A stretch of DNA of 64,000 nucleotides from Vibrio crassostreae (lineage in GTDB: Bacteria; Pseudomonadota; Gammaproteobacteria; Enterobacterales; Vibrionaceae). The stretch spans positions 3,224,001-3,288,000 of the forward strand of contig NZ_AP025476.1 in the NCBI RefSeq assembly GCF_024347415.1, written 5' to 3'. The translations under genes were made by a program, and so were the position numbers. Positions within the stretch are counted from its first letter, which is position 1. The number at the start of each line of letters is the position of its first letter. Of this stretch, positions 17,567 through 27,911 are shown piece by piece. Below the pieces are notes generated by a model, which had not been told where the DNA came from, searched no databases, and saw nothing but the letters and a program-made list of their open reading frames with translations.

Positions 17567-18205
17567 ATGAACGTCATGGACTCGACCTATACCATCATCA
17601 TTGCTGATGACCACCCTCTCTTCCGTAACGCCCTATTTCAGTCAGTTCATATGGCGATCAGCGGTGCGAACCTGCTTGAGGCTGATTCTCTCGACGCCTT
17701 ACTGACTCTGCTTAAGAAAGAAGATGAACCCGACCTGCTGCTGCTCGACCTGAAAATGCCGGGTGCCAATGGCATGTCAGGCTTAATTCAACTGCGCGCT
17801 GAATACCCAGATCTACCGATTGTGGTGATTTCTGCCAGTGAAGATGCCAGCGTAGTGACTCAAGTAAAGAGCCACGGTGCGTTTGGCTTCATTCCTAAGT
17901 CGAGTGATATGCGTGAATTGGTGAGTGCACTGAATCAAGTGCTGAATGGCGACCCGTTCTTCCCTGAAGGACTGATTACCAACAATGCTGCCTGTAGCGA
18001 CCTTGCAGAAAAGATTTCCACACTGACGCCTCAGCAGTACAAGGTATTAGGGATGCTTTCTGACGGCTTGCTGAACAAGCAAATCGCCTATGAATTGAAT
18101 GTTTCGGAAGCGACCATCAAGGCACATATGACGGCCATCTTCCGTAAACTGGATGTGAAAAATCGTACTCAAGCGGTTATCTTGCTACAAGAAGTCCACA
18201 ATTAG
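17567..18205 (+). CDS. crbR: Response regulator, CrbR type (acetate switch)
   Basis: 212 aa NarL/LuxR-type response regulator. The receiver domain spans about 8-125: acidic pocket ADDH (14-17), phosphoacceptor Asp61 in [10 protein letters not shown] and conserved Lys111 in GFIPK. A LuxR-type HTH spans about 150-208 ([22 protein letters not shown], split here by residue limits: [10 protein letters not shown] then [18 protein letters not shown]). In V. cholerae the CrbS/CrbR pair activates acs. Assignment rests on the sequence type and the symporter, crbS and acs nearby. No clear Shine-Dalgarno; ATG 17576 is an alternative start. The 3' end overlaps nhaP2 by 4 bp, tail to tail. Confidence 0.83.
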   Translation: MNVMDSTYTIIIADDHPLFRNALFQSVHMAISGANLLEADSLDALLTLLKKEDEPDLLLLDLKMPGANGMSGLIQLRAEYPDLPIVVISASEDASVVTQVKSHGAFGFIPKSSDMRELVSALNQVLNGDPFFPEGLITNNAACSDLAEKISTLTPQQYKVLGMLSDGLLNKQIAYELNVSEATIKAHMTAIFRKLDVKNRTQAVILLQEVHN

Positions 18206-19953
18206 GCTTCGCTCATATCCTCTTCTAAAGTCGTCTTGGGTAAACATAAACCCAACCTGACGACTTTATGATCATCTATCTCTGCGACTACCCAAGTGAT
18301 GTCATGCCACTCGAAGCTATCGCCCAATACTGGGTGCGCGCCAAGTTCTCGCTCAGCCAATTGTTTTAGCGTCATGTCGCGCTCTTCTTCCGAGCCAAGT
18401 TCAATGCCATAGCAGTCACTCACGGCAGCAATCGATAACCCAACCTCAAGGAAGAAATCACCAAAGAATCGAGCTGCATCTTCGGCTAAAGGTGCCTCAC
18501 TGAATAGCTCACTTAGGCTATCTAGGTCTTTATCTTGACCAAGCACACAGAGAATATCGTTCGCCTCTAGCACGGTACTGCCCGATGGGTGAAGCAAGGT
18601 ATCCTTTCTAAACAGTGCAGTAATGCGCGTTCCTTCCGGCATAGACAAACGCTTCAGTGGTTCGCCCACACACCATTTCTCTTCTTTCAGCTTGTAGACA
18701 AACATCTCCCACTCACTGGCAGGGTAGATTTCAATGCCTGTACGAGAAATCGGTGTCGGTGTTGGAGGTAAAGTCACTTGAGCCAATCTCGCGACTTTCA
18801 TCAAGCTGCCGCCTTGAACAATCAGCGACACCATAACCACGAAGAAAGCGATATTGAAGTAAAGCTGAGCATTAGGCAGGCCAGCCATCATCGGGAACAC
18901 GGCCAGAATGATCGGCACCGCACCACGTAAACCGACCCAAGAAACAAACCAACGCTCCTTGGTGGTAAAGCTTCTGAACGGCAGCAAACCCAACCAAACC
19001 GACAGCGGACGAGCAAACAAAATCATACCGAAGGCCAGTGCTAACGCAGGCAGAGCAATGTCCATCAGCGTCGATGGCGTCACCAGTAAACCCAATACCA
19101 AGAACATCACGATTTGGCTTAACCACGTCATGCCATCAAGGACATTAAGAATCGAGTGTCGAGAGCGTGTCGGACGATTACCAATGAACAAGCCCACTAA
19201 GTAAATCGATAAGATACCGCTGCCGCCAAGCATGTTAGAGAAGGCAAACAGAGCTACACCGCCACTGAGCACCAGAATCGAATACAGGCCATCAGCCAGC
19301 TGCACTCGATTGATTAGACTCCACAGAACCCAACCGCCACCAAGGCCGATAAGCGTGCCGACACCAAACTGCATCGCGAAACTTTTCAGTAGGAAGTTCA
19401 TTCCCATCTCGGCATCTGGGGTGCCAAGTAGCGCAATTAAGGTCACTGTCAGGAAGACTGCCATTGGGTCGTTGGTACCCGATTCGATCTCTAAGGTTGA
19501 GCCAACACGCTCATTGAGGCTTTGCCCTTTCAACAAAGAGAATACCGCTGCCGCATCGGTGGAGCCGACAATCGCACCCACCAAAATGCCCTGCATCAGT
19601 GACAGGTCGAACAGCCAAGAAGCCATAAGTCCAGTTAAGGTCGCAGTACAGGCCACGCCTATTGTGGCTAGTGACAGTGACGGCCAGAAAGCGACCTTGA
19701 AGCTTGCAACCTTGGTCCGCATACCGCCATCAAGCAGGATCACGGCAAGCGCAAGATTACTCACCAAATAAGTTAGGGAGTAGTCATCGAAATTGATGCC
19801 ACCGGGCCCATCTTCACCAGCTAACATGCCAACGAAAAGGAAGATCAAAAGAATAGGAACGCCCAAGCGAGAGGAGACTTGCGAAAAAAGCACACTGATG
19901 GCGATGAGCACCGCACCAGTTAAAAATAAATGGTTAATAGTTATTGCGTCCAA
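18202..19953 (-). CDS. nhaP2: K+(Na+)/H+ antiporter NhaP2 (CvrA)
   Basis: 583 aa CPA1-family antiporter. The first about 390 residues are a membrane domain with roughly 12 hydrophobic segments, including [13 protein letters not shown] and [13 protein letters not shown] with the ion-binding Asp residues. The C-terminal cytosolic part has a TrkA-C-type regulatory domain (around [18 protein letters not shown]) and a CorC_HlyC-like end. In Vibrio, NhaP2 expels K+ or Na+ for protons and protects against K+ at low pH. It is convergent with crbR (4-bp overlap) and divergent from the symporter operon. A functional link to acetate is inferred only from position. Confidence 0.93.
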   Translation of the reverse strand: MDAITINHLFLTGAVLIAISVLFSQVSSRLGVPILLIFLFVGMLAGEDGPGGINFDDYSLTYLVSNLALAVILLDGGMRTKVASFKVAFWPSLSLATIGVACTATLTGLMASWLFDLSLMQGILVGAIVGSTDAAAVFSLLKGQSLNERVGSTLEIESGTNDPMAVFLTVTLIALLGTPDAEMGMNFLLKSFAMQFGVGTLIGLGGGWVLWSLINRVQLADGLYSILVLSGGVALFAFSNMLGGSGILSIYLVGLFIGNRPTRSRHSILNVLDGMTWLSQIVMFLVLGLLVTPSTLMDIALPALALAFGMILFARPLSVWLGLLPFRSFTTKERWFVSWVGLRGAVPIILAVFPMMAGLPNAQLYFNIAFFVVMVSLIVQGGSLMKVARLAQVTLPPTPTPISRTGIEIYPASEWEMFVYKLKEEKWCVGEPLKRLSMPEGTRITALFRKDTLLHPSGSTVLEANDILCVLGQDKDLDSLSELFSEAPLAEDAARFFGDFFLEVGLSIAAVSDCYGIELGSEEERDMTLKQLAERELGAHPVLGDSFEWHDITWVVAEIDDHKVVRLGLCLPKTTLEEDMSEA

Positions 19954-20369
19954 TTCGTCCCCCCAAAGAATAAAACCCGAGCTTTAAGCATGTTGATCTT
20001 CTGCCGTTAAGCAAGGCGCGGTCGGTAAAAGTGCCGCTGATACTATAACAAACTTATGTTTCGCTTCGTGTCATATGCAGGACTAAATACCGTTTCTCGG
20101 TCATTTAGTTGTTAAATTTTATGACTCGCACCCTAATTCATGCGTTTTTGTTAGACCTTAGGCTAATTTAACAACATTGTAACATCACATTTTCCTATGG
20201 TTATGTCTTCCAACTCCCATATTTCAGTGGATTAGCGCTAATCGCGTCCCGACTAAAGTTGCACAGATCCCTTTACTTATCCTTGCTACATTCTAAATCG
20301 TAACATTACGTTAACACGATAATTTTCTACAGAAACAGTTTCTACGGAAACGAAATAAAGGAGAAGGCA
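19954..20369. other. Divergent control region between nhaP2 and the DUF4212/symporter operon
   Basis: 416 bp without a gene. It contains GACTAAAGTT at 20251-20260, sharing the core CTAAAGT with sequences upstream of the nucleotidyltransferase gene and acs. Shine-Dalgarno AAGGAGAAGG precedes the downstream start. No certain promoter could be picked by eye. Confidence 0.5.
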
Positions 20370-20636
20370 ATGGCGTTCGAATCTACGGAACATGCTCAAG
20401 CCTACTGGAAGGAAAACTTGGGAATTATGGGAACACTGCTCGCGGTCTGGTTTGCAGTGTCTTACGGCGCTGGCATCTTATTTGTGGATGCCCTCAATAC
20501 CGTTCAGTTTGGCGGGTTCAAGCTAGGATTTTGGTTCGCTCAGCAAGGTTCGATATACACCTTCGTGGCGCTGATATTTATTTACGTTGTTCGCATGAAT
20601 GCGCTCGACAAAAAATACAACGTACAGGAAGACTAG
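20370..20636 (+). CDS. DUF4212 sodium:solute symporter small subunit
   Basis: 88 aa with two hydrophobic segments (about 20-40, IMGTLLAVWFAVSYGAGILF; and 58-75, GSIYTFVALIFIYVV). It matches the small-subunit family that always precedes an SSS-family large subunit of the VC_2705 type. The N-terminal AYWKENLGIMGTLLAVW motif is typical. It is separated by only 10 bp from the symporter gene and translated from a strong AAGGAGAAGG site. It probably assembles with, or helps fold, the acetate/cation symporter. Confidence 0.9.
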   Translation: MAFESTEHAQAYWKENLGIMGTLLAVWFAVSYGAGILFVDALNTVQFGGFKLGFWFAQQGSIYTFVALIFIYVVRMNALDKKYNVQED

Positions 20637-20646
20637 AGGCTAGAAC

Positions 20647-22350
20647 ATGGATATTCAAACTTGGACGTTTATTCTCGTCGGTATTACTTTCGCGGTATAT
20701 ATCGGCATCGCAATCTGGGCTCGTGCAGGGTCTACGAGTGAGTTCTACGTTGCTGGCGGTGGTGTACACCCAGTGGCAAACGGCATGGCGACCGCCGCTG
20801 ACTGGATGTCGGCAGCATCATTCATCTCAATGGCAGGTATCATCTCATTCGTTGGTTACGATGGTGCGGTTTACCTAATGGGTTGGACAGGTGGTTATGT
20901 ACTACTTGCGCTATGTTTAGCACCTTACCTACGTAAGTTCGGTCAGTTTACGGTTCCTGATTTCATCGGTGAGCGTTACTACTCGAAAACAGCCCGTATG
21001 GTAGCGGTATTCTGTGCAATCTTCGTATCATTTACGTACGTTGCAGGTCAGATGCGTGGTGTAGGCGTTGTATTCTCTCGTTTCCTAGAAGTCGACATTA
21101 ACCTAGGTATCATCATTGGTATGGGTATTGTGTTCTTCTACGCAGTGCTTGGTGGCATGAAAGGCATCACTTATACGCAGGTAGCTCAATTCTGTGTCCT
21201 CATTTTCGCCTTCCTTGTTCCAGCAATCTTTACGTCAATCATGATGACAGGTAACCCACTTCCACAAGTTGGTATGGGCTCTACGCTATCAGGCACAGAT
21301 GTTTACTTACTTGATAAACTGGATGGACTCACCGAAGAACTCGGATTTACCGCCTATACCGAAGGTAACAAGAGCATGGTGGATGTATTCTTCATCTGTG
21401 CGGCTCTAATGGTAGGTACTGCGGGTCTTCCACACGTAATCATTCGTTTCTTCACTGTACCCAAAGTACGTGATGCTCGTATCTCAGCGGGTTGGGCTCT
21501 ACTGTTCATCTCATTGCTATACACAACAGCACCAGGTGTTGCAGCATTCGCTCGTGTAAACATGATCGAAACAATCAACGGCCCTGACATGCAAGGTGTA
21601 GCAGCAGCAGACGCACCAAGCTGGTACAAAAACTGGGAAAGCACTGGCCTAGTTGGTTGGGAAGATAAGAACGGCGATGGCAAAATGTTCTACTCGGGCG
21701 ATGAGCGCAACGAGATGAAGATTAACCGTGACATCATCGTACTGGCTTCTCCAGAGCTAGCGAAACTACCAAACTGGGTTGTAGCACTGCTTGCAGCCGG
21801 TGGCCTAGCAGCCGCACTATCAACTGCCGCAGGTCTACTACTGGTAATCTCTACGTCGATTTCACATGACTTGTTGAAGAAAGGCTTCAGACCAAACATG
21901 ACCGACAAGCAGGAGCTGTTAGCCGCTCGTTTGGCAGCTATGGTCGCGATTGTAGGTGCAGGTTACTTGGGGATTAACCCACCAGGCTTCGTAGCACAGG
22001 TAGTAGCGTTTGCCTTCGGCTTAGCTGCAGCATCCTTCTTCCCAGCGATTATCCTAGGTATCTTCTACAAGAAGATGAACAAGGAAGGCGCAATTGCAGG
22101 TATGTTGTCAGGTATTGCCTTCACAGCAAGCTACATCATCTACTTCAAGTTCATTAACCCAGCAGCAAGCACACCTGAAAACTGGTGGTTTGGTATCAGC
22201 CCAGAAGGCATCGGTACGCTAGGTATGTGTCTAAACTTCGTAGTATCGATTGCTGTAAACAAAGTAACTGCTGAAGTACCACAAGATGTACAAGATATGG
22301 TTGAGAACATCCGTTACCCGAAAGGTGCTGGTGAAGCTCACGACCACTAA
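20647..22350 (+). CDS. actP: Acetate/cation symporter, SSS family (ActP-like large subunit)
   Basis: 567 aa sodium:solute symporter of the VC_2705 type. Typical N-terminus with SEFYVAGGGVHPVANGMATA (around 31-50), about 13 membrane segments, and a family-specific hydrophilic insertion (WESTGLVGWEDKNGDGKMFY, around residues 325-345) absent from E. coli ActP. Likely imports acetate or another short monocarboxylate with Na+ or H+. It is translationally close to the DUF4212 gene. With CrbR, CrbS and Acs in the same window, acetate is the most plausible substrate; the symbol is given on that basis. Confidence 0.82.
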   Translation: MDIQTWTFILVGITFAVYIGIAIWARAGSTSEFYVAGGGVHPVANGMATAADWMSAASFISMAGIISFVGYDGAVYLMGWTGGYVLLALCLAPYLRKFGQFTVPDFIGERYYSKTARMVAVFCAIFVSFTYVAGQMRGVGVVFSRFLEVDINLGIIIGMGIVFFYAVLGGMKGITYTQVAQFCVLIFAFLVPAIFTSIMMTGNPLPQVGMGSTLSGTDVYLLDKLDGLTEELGFTAYTEGNKSMVDVFFICAALMVGTAGLPHVIIRFFTVPKVRDARISAGWALLFISLLYTTAPGVAAFARVNMIETINGPDMQGVAAADAPSWYKNWESTGLVGWEDKNGDGKMFYSGDERNEMKINRDIIVLASPELAKLPNWVVALLAAGGLAAALSTAAGLLLVISTSISHDLLKKGFRPNMTDKQELLAARLAAMVAIVGAGYLGINPPGFVAQVVAFAFGLAAASFFPAIILGIFYKKMNKEGAIAGMLSGIAFTASYIIYFKFINPAASTPENWWFGISPEGIGTLGMCLNFVVSIAVNKVTAEVPQDVQDMVENIRYPKGAGEAHDH

Positions 22351-22425
22351 GCACGACTACTAAGCAGAGATGTTTAGAAAAATGAATCAGTACTTACATT
22401 GTAGGGATTAGGTACTGAATCTCAG

Positions 22426-22458
22426 AAAGCCGATACGTTATGTATCGGCTTTTTCTTT
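22426..22458 (+). terminator. Symporter operon terminator
   Basis: 11-bp stem AAAGCCGATAC / GTATCGGCTTT (22426-22436, 22442-22452) followed by T-rich sequence. Confidence 0.92.
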
Positions 22459-22512
22459 TCCCGTTTCATTTTATAAAAAGACAAACAAAGGGTTGTTTTT
22501 AAAGTTTCATTT

Positions 22513-22531
22513 GATAATAATTATCATTAAC
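22513..22531. promoter_or_regulatory. Fur box upstream of the FagA-like gene and fumC
   Basis: GATAATAATTATCATTAAC matches the 19-bp Fur consensus at 16 positions. It ends 13 bp before the first possible start codon of the operon, so it probably overlaps the promoter or start of transcription. Confidence 0.8.
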
Positions 22532-22544
22532 ATCCAATAAAGAG

Positions 22545-22937
22545 ATGCAATTGATGATGAAAGAACAGCAGGGTCTCTATTCGAGGTTTTACAAAGCACA
22601 AGATCGCTTTGCTTCATTAGAACAAGTTCAAGGCCATGAGCCATTTGTGATTCGAGACTACATCGAGTGCGCACTGACGCTTTCCGCTTACTATGAAAAG
22701 CACGCCGCCCAAGAAAACATCTTGTTGTGCGAGCTGTACCTGCGCCAAGTTTTCTTCCATCTGATTGAAGCGATTGAGTCTCCTGAGCGCAGTTTCGCCT
22801 TTCGTCATATCTGCCTAGACTCTATTCACTCACCACTATTTTATTTGAAACGCCACTACTGCCAGCAGCCTCAAGGCCAAGCGCGTTTTTTGAATCTCAG
22901 CCAAACACTACAACAAGTCCAAGCCCCACTTGGCTAA
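22545..22937 (+). CDS. FagA-like protein in a Fur-box operon with fumC
   Basis: 130 aa, function unknown, no signal peptide or membrane segment; helical, rich in His, Cys and aromatic residues (YYEKHAAQENILLCELYLRQVFFHLIEAIE in two halves: YYEKHAAQENILL and YLRQVFFHLIEAIE). Its place directly before an iron-independent fumC, behind a Fur box, parallels Pseudomonas fagA-fumC-orfX-sodA, and the length fits FagA. Identity is by context and general character, not by a motif I can name. The start is uncertain: ATG 22545, 22554 and 22557 are all possible; AAGAGA at 22539-22544 favours one of the later two. It is followed by fumC after 12 bp. Confidence 0.72.
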   Translation: MQLMMKEQQGLYSRFYKAQDRFASLEQVQGHEPFVIRDYIECALTLSAYYEKHAAQENILLCELYLRQVFFHLIEAIESPERSFAFRHICLDSIHSPLFYLKRHYCQQPQGQARFLNLSQTLQQVQAPLG

Positions 22938-22949
22938 CAAGGATAGAAC

Positions 22950-24335
22950 ATGACCCTACAATATCGAATTGAGAAAGACAGCATGGGGGAAGTGAAAGTC
23001 CCTGCTGATGCGCTATACCAAGCACAAACTCAACGTGCTGCAGATAACTTTGCTTTTAGTTCACACAAGATGCCAACCAGCTTCATTCAAGCATTGGCAT
23101 TCATTAAACAGGCCGCCGCAGACACCAACGCTCAGTTGGGTTTATTGGAAGGTGATATCGCCAACGCGATTGCCGAAGCGAGCCAAGAGATCATCGATGG
23201 TAAATACCTCGATCAATTCCCGATCGATGTTTATCAAACTGGCTCTGGTACTAGCTCCAACATGAATGCCAACGAAGTAATTGCCACGCTCGCTTCAAGA
23301 AGCTTACAAGGCGACGTAAACCCGAATGATCATGTCAATATGGGCCAAAGCAGCAATGATGTGGTACCAACTGCAATTCAAGTCAGTGTCGCTCTTATGG
23401 CTGAAAACAAACTGCTGCCTGCATTAACTCACCTTTCTGAAGCACTTACCGTTAAACAGCAAGAGCTTGCTGAGGTAGTGAAAACCGGTCGTACTCATCT
23501 AATGGATGCGATGCCAATTACCTTTGCTCAAGAGCTTGGTGGCTGGAAGTTCCAGATTGAACACGCCAAGCAAGCCATTGAAAGCACCCTGCCCGCAATT
23601 AAAGCACTTGCTCAAGGTGGAACAGCGGTGGGCACAGGCATCAATGCCGACCCACGCTTTGCCGATAAGTTTGCAAGTCACCTATCTCAATCGACAAAGA
23701 TCAGTTTTAACTCGAGTGAGAACTTCTTTTTCAACCTCAGCAGCCAAGATGCGATCGTTGCCTTTTCAGGGCAGCTCAAAACTGCAGCAGTTGCGATCAT
23801 GAAGATCTCAAACGATCTTCGCTGGATGAACTCAGGCCCGCTAGCAGGTTTAGGTGAGATCGAATTGCAGGCGCTACAGCCGGGTTCTTCTATCATGCCG
23901 GGCAAAGTGAACCCTGTGATTCCAGAAGCCGCAGCGATGGCAGCAGCACAAGTGATTGGTAACGACACGACGATTACTGTGGCAGGCCAATCAGGCAACT
24001 TCCAACTGAATGTGATGCTGCCAGTCATTGCTCATAACGTATTAGAAAGTATCGAGCTTTTAGCTAACAGCTCCATCGCATTGGCTGATAAAGCCGTTGC
24101 GACCTTTACTGTGCGCCAAGACAATCTTGATTTAGCACTTTCAAAGAATCCAATTCTGGTCACGGCACTCAACCCTGTGATTGGTTACTTGAAAGCTGCG
24201 GATATTGCTAAGAAAGCCTACAAAGAGGGTTTGCCAATCCTTGAGGTTGCAGAAAGAGAAACCGATCTCAGCCGAGAAGAACTCAGCAAACTGCTTGATC
24301 CAACCACACTGACGCAGGGTGGTATTGCTGGTTAA
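22950..24335 (+). CDS. fumC: Fumarate hydratase class II
   Basis: 461 aa; converts fumarate to malate. It is a class II, iron-independent enzyme of the aspartase/fumarase superfamily. Visible: SGTSSNMNANEV, NPNDHVNMGQSSNDVVPTAI, GRTHLMDAMPIT and the signature GSSIMPGKVNP. It differs from the aspA in this window in having MPGK rather than MPAK. It is co-transcribed with the FagA-like gene behind a Fur box, so it should replace Fe-S fumarases when iron is low. Confidence 0.96.
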   Translation: MTLQYRIEKDSMGEVKVPADALYQAQTQRAADNFAFSSHKMPTSFIQALAFIKQAAADTNAQLGLLEGDIANAIAEASQEIIDGKYLDQFPIDVYQTGSGTSSNMNANEVIATLASRSLQGDVNPNDHVNMGQSSNDVVPTAIQVSVALMAENKLLPALTHLSEALTVKQQELAEVVKTGRTHLMDAMPITFAQELGGWKFQIEHAKQAIESTLPAIKALAQGGTAVGTGINADPRFADKFASHLSQSTKISFNSSENFFFNLSSQDAIVAFSGQLKTAAVAIMKISNDLRWMNSGPLAGLGEIELQALQPGSSIMPGKVNPVIPEAAAMAAAQVIGNDTTITVAGQSGNFQLNVMLPVIAHNVLESIELLANSSIALADKAVATFTVRQDNLDLALSKNPILVTALNPVIGYLKAADIAKKAYKEGLPILEVAERETDLSREELSKLLDPTTLTQGGIAG

Positions 24336-24366
24336 AACCAGTAACTCATAGCAAGTCTATCGGATC

Positions 24367-24393
24367 AAAAAAAGGCCTCATCTGAGGCCTTTT
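24367..24393. terminator. Bidirectional terminator between fumC and crbS
   Basis: AAAGGCCTC / GAGGCCTTT (24371-24379, 24384-24392) with a 4-nt loop, an A-run upstream and a short T-run downstream, between convergent genes. Confidence 0.82.
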
Positions 24394-24428
24394 AGTCTCT
24401 AATAGTTAATTAAAAATAGTGATTTGAA

Positions 24429-27400
24429 TTAACTCACGCGATTCAATACCGCTCTGAGTTTTAGCGGCTTCACAGGCTTGGCAATAAAACTAAAGCTGTT
24501 GGCCTTTATCGCTGCCAACATGTCATCTGTTCTATCGGCACTGATGATGACCCCTTCAAAAGAGTCTCCAAGGCGCAGTCGACACTGTTGCAACACCTCA
24601 AGTCCCGTTCGACCATTGTCGAGACGATAATCAGAGAAGATCACATCCGGCTGCCAGTCGTCATCGAGACACTTCAAGCTTTCAACCAGATCAACCGCGG
24701 TCTTAACCTCACAACCCCAACGACCAATCAGGTTCTCCATCCCGACCAAAATTTCGCGCTCATTATCGACACACAATATTTTCAGATGTTCGATGTCGCT
24801 GGTCGCCATTGGCGCTGAAGCTTGCACAACTGGAGCCACTTTTTCCGCTCGAGCTAAGGTGATGGAAAAGACACTACCTTGACCCGGCCATGAGCGCATC
24901 GAAATTTGATGACCAAGTACATGAGCAATACCTTTCGAGATGGCTAACCCTAACCCCAACCCTTGATCAGAACGCACTTGGCTGCCACGAGTAAATTCTT
25001 CGAAGATCTCTTGTTGCTTGTCTTCATCGATACCGGTTCCGTTATCCCACACATCGATTCGCACTTGCCCGTTCACTCGCCTTGCACCCAGAACCACTTT
25101 ACCTTCCGGGTTATAGCGAAAGGCGTTGGTCAAAAAGTTCTGAATCACACGTCTCAATAACTTAGGATCAGAGTGAATGAACAATGACGATGGGATCATC
25201 TTGAACTCAATTTTTTGTTGTCTCGCTAAGGCACTAAATTCCGCATTTAAGTTGGTTAGCACATCGTGTACAGCAATCGCATGAATGTTGGTTTCTAGCT
25301 TCCCTGATTCCAGTCGAGAGATATCCAGTAAGTCACCAATCAGATCTTCAGCAGCACCAAGCGCACTCTCGATGTGAGATGACAGCTGCTTCACCTCTTG
25401 CTCTTTCGCCACCTCAGAAAGTGACGAAGCAAACAAGCGCGCAGCATTCAATGGCTGCATCAAGTCGTGGCTTACCGCGGCTAAAAAACGACTCTTGGAT
25501 TGGGACTCTTGATCCGAAATCTGAGTTGCTTTTACCAAGCGATGATTCAGTTTCTCGAGCTCTTGAGTTCGCTCATGCACTCTTGATTCCAAGCTTTCAT
25601 TGGCATCTTTTAGCGCTTGCTCTGCTTGTCGGAATACCGTGATGTCGGTAAAGCTCATGACGAAACCACCACTTGGCATCGGGTTACCCTGCACCTCAAT
25701 CACTCGACCATCAGGACGAATACGAGAAGAGGTGTGTCGAGTGCCTTGTTCAAGGTGATAAACACGGCGGCGAACGTGATCTTCTGGGTCACCCGGGCCA
25801 CACAAACCTTGTTCAGCATTATGACGAATCACATCTGAAATGGGTCGTCCAACCTGAATCAAACCCGCAGGGAATTCAAACAGCTCTAAGTAACGTTGAT
25901 TCCACGCCACCAGCCTCATTTGTTTGTCTATTACTGCAATGCCTTGGCCAATATGTTCAATCGCGCCTTGCAATAAACCACGGCTGAAATCGTACAGTTC
26001 AGAGGCTTCATCAACGATGGTCGCTACTTCTTCAAGCTGCATGTTCCTGCCCTGTAAAGCAGAAGTAAGTACTAACTTAGCAGAAGAGGCACCGAATACA
26101 CCGGCGAGTACACGCTCTGCGTGTCGAATCAAACTCGCAGGTGCTTGTTGATTAGGAAGTAACGGCTGCCCGTGTTGTTGCCAGTAGCTGTGTAAGGCAC
26201 TTTTCGCTCGCTTTCGACCGACAAAACGCGACGCCAACATCTCTAATTCAGCCACGGTTACACGGCTTTGATAAAGGCTAATGTTCTCATTTTCAGGCAG
26301 TGGCGTGCCAACAAATGCTGCTGATTGTAAGCGCTCACTTAGGCTTGGCCTGGTCGACATCGAAACCACGGCATAGCACAAGGTATTAAGTACAATACTC
26401 AGCACAATGCCCCAGTTCGAACTGCTGATATTCCAGCTACTGAGCAGTTCTGGCGGCGTGATCATCCACAGCAAAAGGTTACTTTCACTATCGCCTGCCA
26501 ACATGCTGGTTTGACTCATCAGGGTAATCAGCCAAATCACAGAACCGACCATTAAACCGACATACACACCCTTTCGGTTACCCGGACGCCAGTACAAACC
26601 ACCAATCAGTGCCGGAGCAAATTGAGCAATAGCCGCAAACGAAAGGAAGCCGATCGCAGACAAGGAGTGAATGGTGTCGAGCGCCTGATAGAACAACCAA
26701 GCACCAAGCAGAAGCAATAAAATAAGCCCGCGACGAATTACGAGTAGCAGCCCCGAAAAATGACGATGGGTTCTTTGAGTTAGGCGCATGCGACGCAGAA
26801 GCAATGGCATCACTAAATCGTTCGAAACCATGATCGCCAATGCGATAGTCGATACGATCACCATACCACTTGCGGCAGACGTACCACCAAGGAACGCGAG
26901 CAAGGCAATATGATTGGCGCCTTCAGCCATCGGCAGGCTAATCACATACGTATCTGCAGGCATGCTTGGAAGCAGCCCTTGCCCCGCCCATGCGATAGGA
27001 AGAACAAACAGCCCCATCAAAATCAGATAAAGCGGAAATAACCAACGTGCTGTGTGTAGATCTTGAGGACGTTCGTTCTCTACCACCATGGTATGGAATT
27101 GGCGCGGCAGACAAACAATCGCCAACATGGTTAAAACGGTATGAATAATTAGAGTCGGAATATTCGGTGATTCGTAGGTGGAAGCCGCCACATCAAGCAA
27201 GTCGATTTTGTCGCTGCTCATCGCCAAGTACATAATAAACAGACCAACAATCAGGAATGCCGCCAGCTTAACGATGGACTCAAATGCCACCGCCATCATC
27301 ATGCCACGGTGATGTTCCGTGTTATCTATATGCCTGGTACCAAATAACATCGTAAAGATGGCCAGCGCGCCAACCACAAACCAAGAAACATGATAATCCT

Positions 27401-27860
27401 GATAGCCAAAATCTTGAGCCAGACTCGGAGCAACAATATCCAGCCCCATGGTAATACCGCGCAGTTGTAGCGCGATATAAGGAAGAATACCAACCACAGC
27501 GATAACCGTAACAGCTACCGCTAAGCCCTGAGATTTTCCGTAACGAGCCGCGATAAAGTCGGCAATCGAGGTGATGTGTTCTCGCTTCGCAATCAGGATC
27601 AACCGCGCCAAGATCCGCCACCCTAGTGTAAAGACCAGAATCGGGGCGAGATAAATGGGTAAAAAAGACCAAGGGTTATTGCTCGCCTGACCAACAGTTC
27701 CATAGAAGGTCCAAGAGGTACAATACACCGCAATCGAAAGGCTATAGATCCACGGGCGCCAACGCGATAGCCAACGAACCTGTCTGTCTCCATACCAAGC
27801 GATCAGAAATAACACGCCCAAGTAGGCTAAAGAGACAGGAATTACTATCCATCCTTGCAT
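24429..27860 (-). CDS. crbS: Hybrid sensor kinase CrbS with SLC5/SSS transporter domain
   Basis: 1143 aa from the start chosen here. Order: an SSS (SLC5) transporter domain with about 13 membrane helices (1-510), a STAC-type linker (about 540-650), a PAS domain (about 660-760, GIAVIDKQMRLVAWNQRYLE), a coiled coil, HisKA with His798 in AAVSHDLMQPLNAARLF, HATPase (DNGTGI; GLGLGLAISKG) and a C-terminal receiver (Asp in FSDYRLDNGRTG, Lys in IAKPVKP). In V. cholerae this sensor acts through CrbR on acs. The frame is open 18 codons further, to 27914, but that stretch is the hairpin and T-run of the upstream gene's terminator, so the shorter start (AAAGGG before ATG 27860) is preferred. Confidence 0.9.
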   Translation of the reverse strand: MQGWIVIPVSLAYLGVLFLIAWYGDRQVRWLSRWRPWIYSLSIAVYCTSWTFYGTVGQASNNPWSFLPIYLAPILVFTLGWRILARLILIAKREHITSIADFIAARYGKSQGLAVAVTVIAVVGILPYIALQLRGITMGLDIVAPSLAQDFGYQDYHVSWFVVGALAIFTMLFGTRHIDNTEHHRGMMMAVAFESIVKLAAFLIVGLFIMYLAMSSDKIDLLDVAASTYESPNIPTLIIHTVLTMLAIVCLPRQFHTMVVENERPQDLHTARWLFPLYLILMGLFVLPIAWAGQGLLPSMPADTYVISLPMAEGANHIALLAFLGGTSAASGMVIVSTIALAIMVSNDLVMPLLLRRMRLTQRTHRHFSGLLLVIRRGLILLLLLGAWLFYQALDTIHSLSAIGFLSFAAIAQFAPALIGGLYWRPGNRKGVYVGLMVGSVIWLITLMSQTSMLAGDSESNLLLWMITPPELLSSWNISSSNWGIVLSIVLNTLCYAVVSMSTRPSLSERLQSAAFVGTPLPENENISLYQSRVTVAELEMLASRFVGRKRAKSALHSYWQQHGQPLLPNQQAPASLIRHAERVLAGVFGASSAKLVLTSALQGRNMQLEEVATIVDEASELYDFSRGLLQGAIEHIGQGIAVIDKQMRLVAWNQRYLELFEFPAGLIQVGRPISDVIRHNAEQGLCGPGDPEDHVRRRVYHLEQGTRHTSSRIRPDGRVIEVQGNPMPSGGFVMSFTDITVFRQAEQALKDANESLESRVHERTQELEKLNHRLVKATQISDQESQSKSRFLAAVSHDLMQPLNAARLFASSLSEVAKEQEVKQLSSHIESALGAAEDLIGDLLDISRLESGKLETNIHAIAVHDVLTNLNAEFSALARQQKIEFKMIPSSLFIHSDPKLLRRVIQNFLTNAFRYNPEGKVVLGARRVNGQVRIDVWDNGTGIDEDKQQEIFEEFTRGSQVRSDQGLGLGLAISKGIAHVLGHQISMRSWPGQGSVFSITLARAEKVAPVVQASAPMATSDIEHLKILCVDNEREILVGMENLIGRWGCEVKTAVDLVESLKCLDDDWQPDVIFSDYRLDNGRTGLEVLQQCRLRLGDSFEGVIISADRTDDMLAAIKANSFSFIAKPVKPLKLRAVLNRVS

Positions 27861-27882
27861 TGAAAACCCTTTTTTCATCCAT

Positions 27883-27911
27883 AAAAAAACCTCTCCATAA
27901 GAGAGAGGTTT
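27883..27911 (-). terminator. Terminator of the MFS gene, abutting crbS
   Basis: On the minus strand AAACCTCTC (27911-27903) pairs with GAGAGGTTT (27895-27887), followed by a seven-T run. It lies between the MFS gene and the crbS start. Confidence 0.85.
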
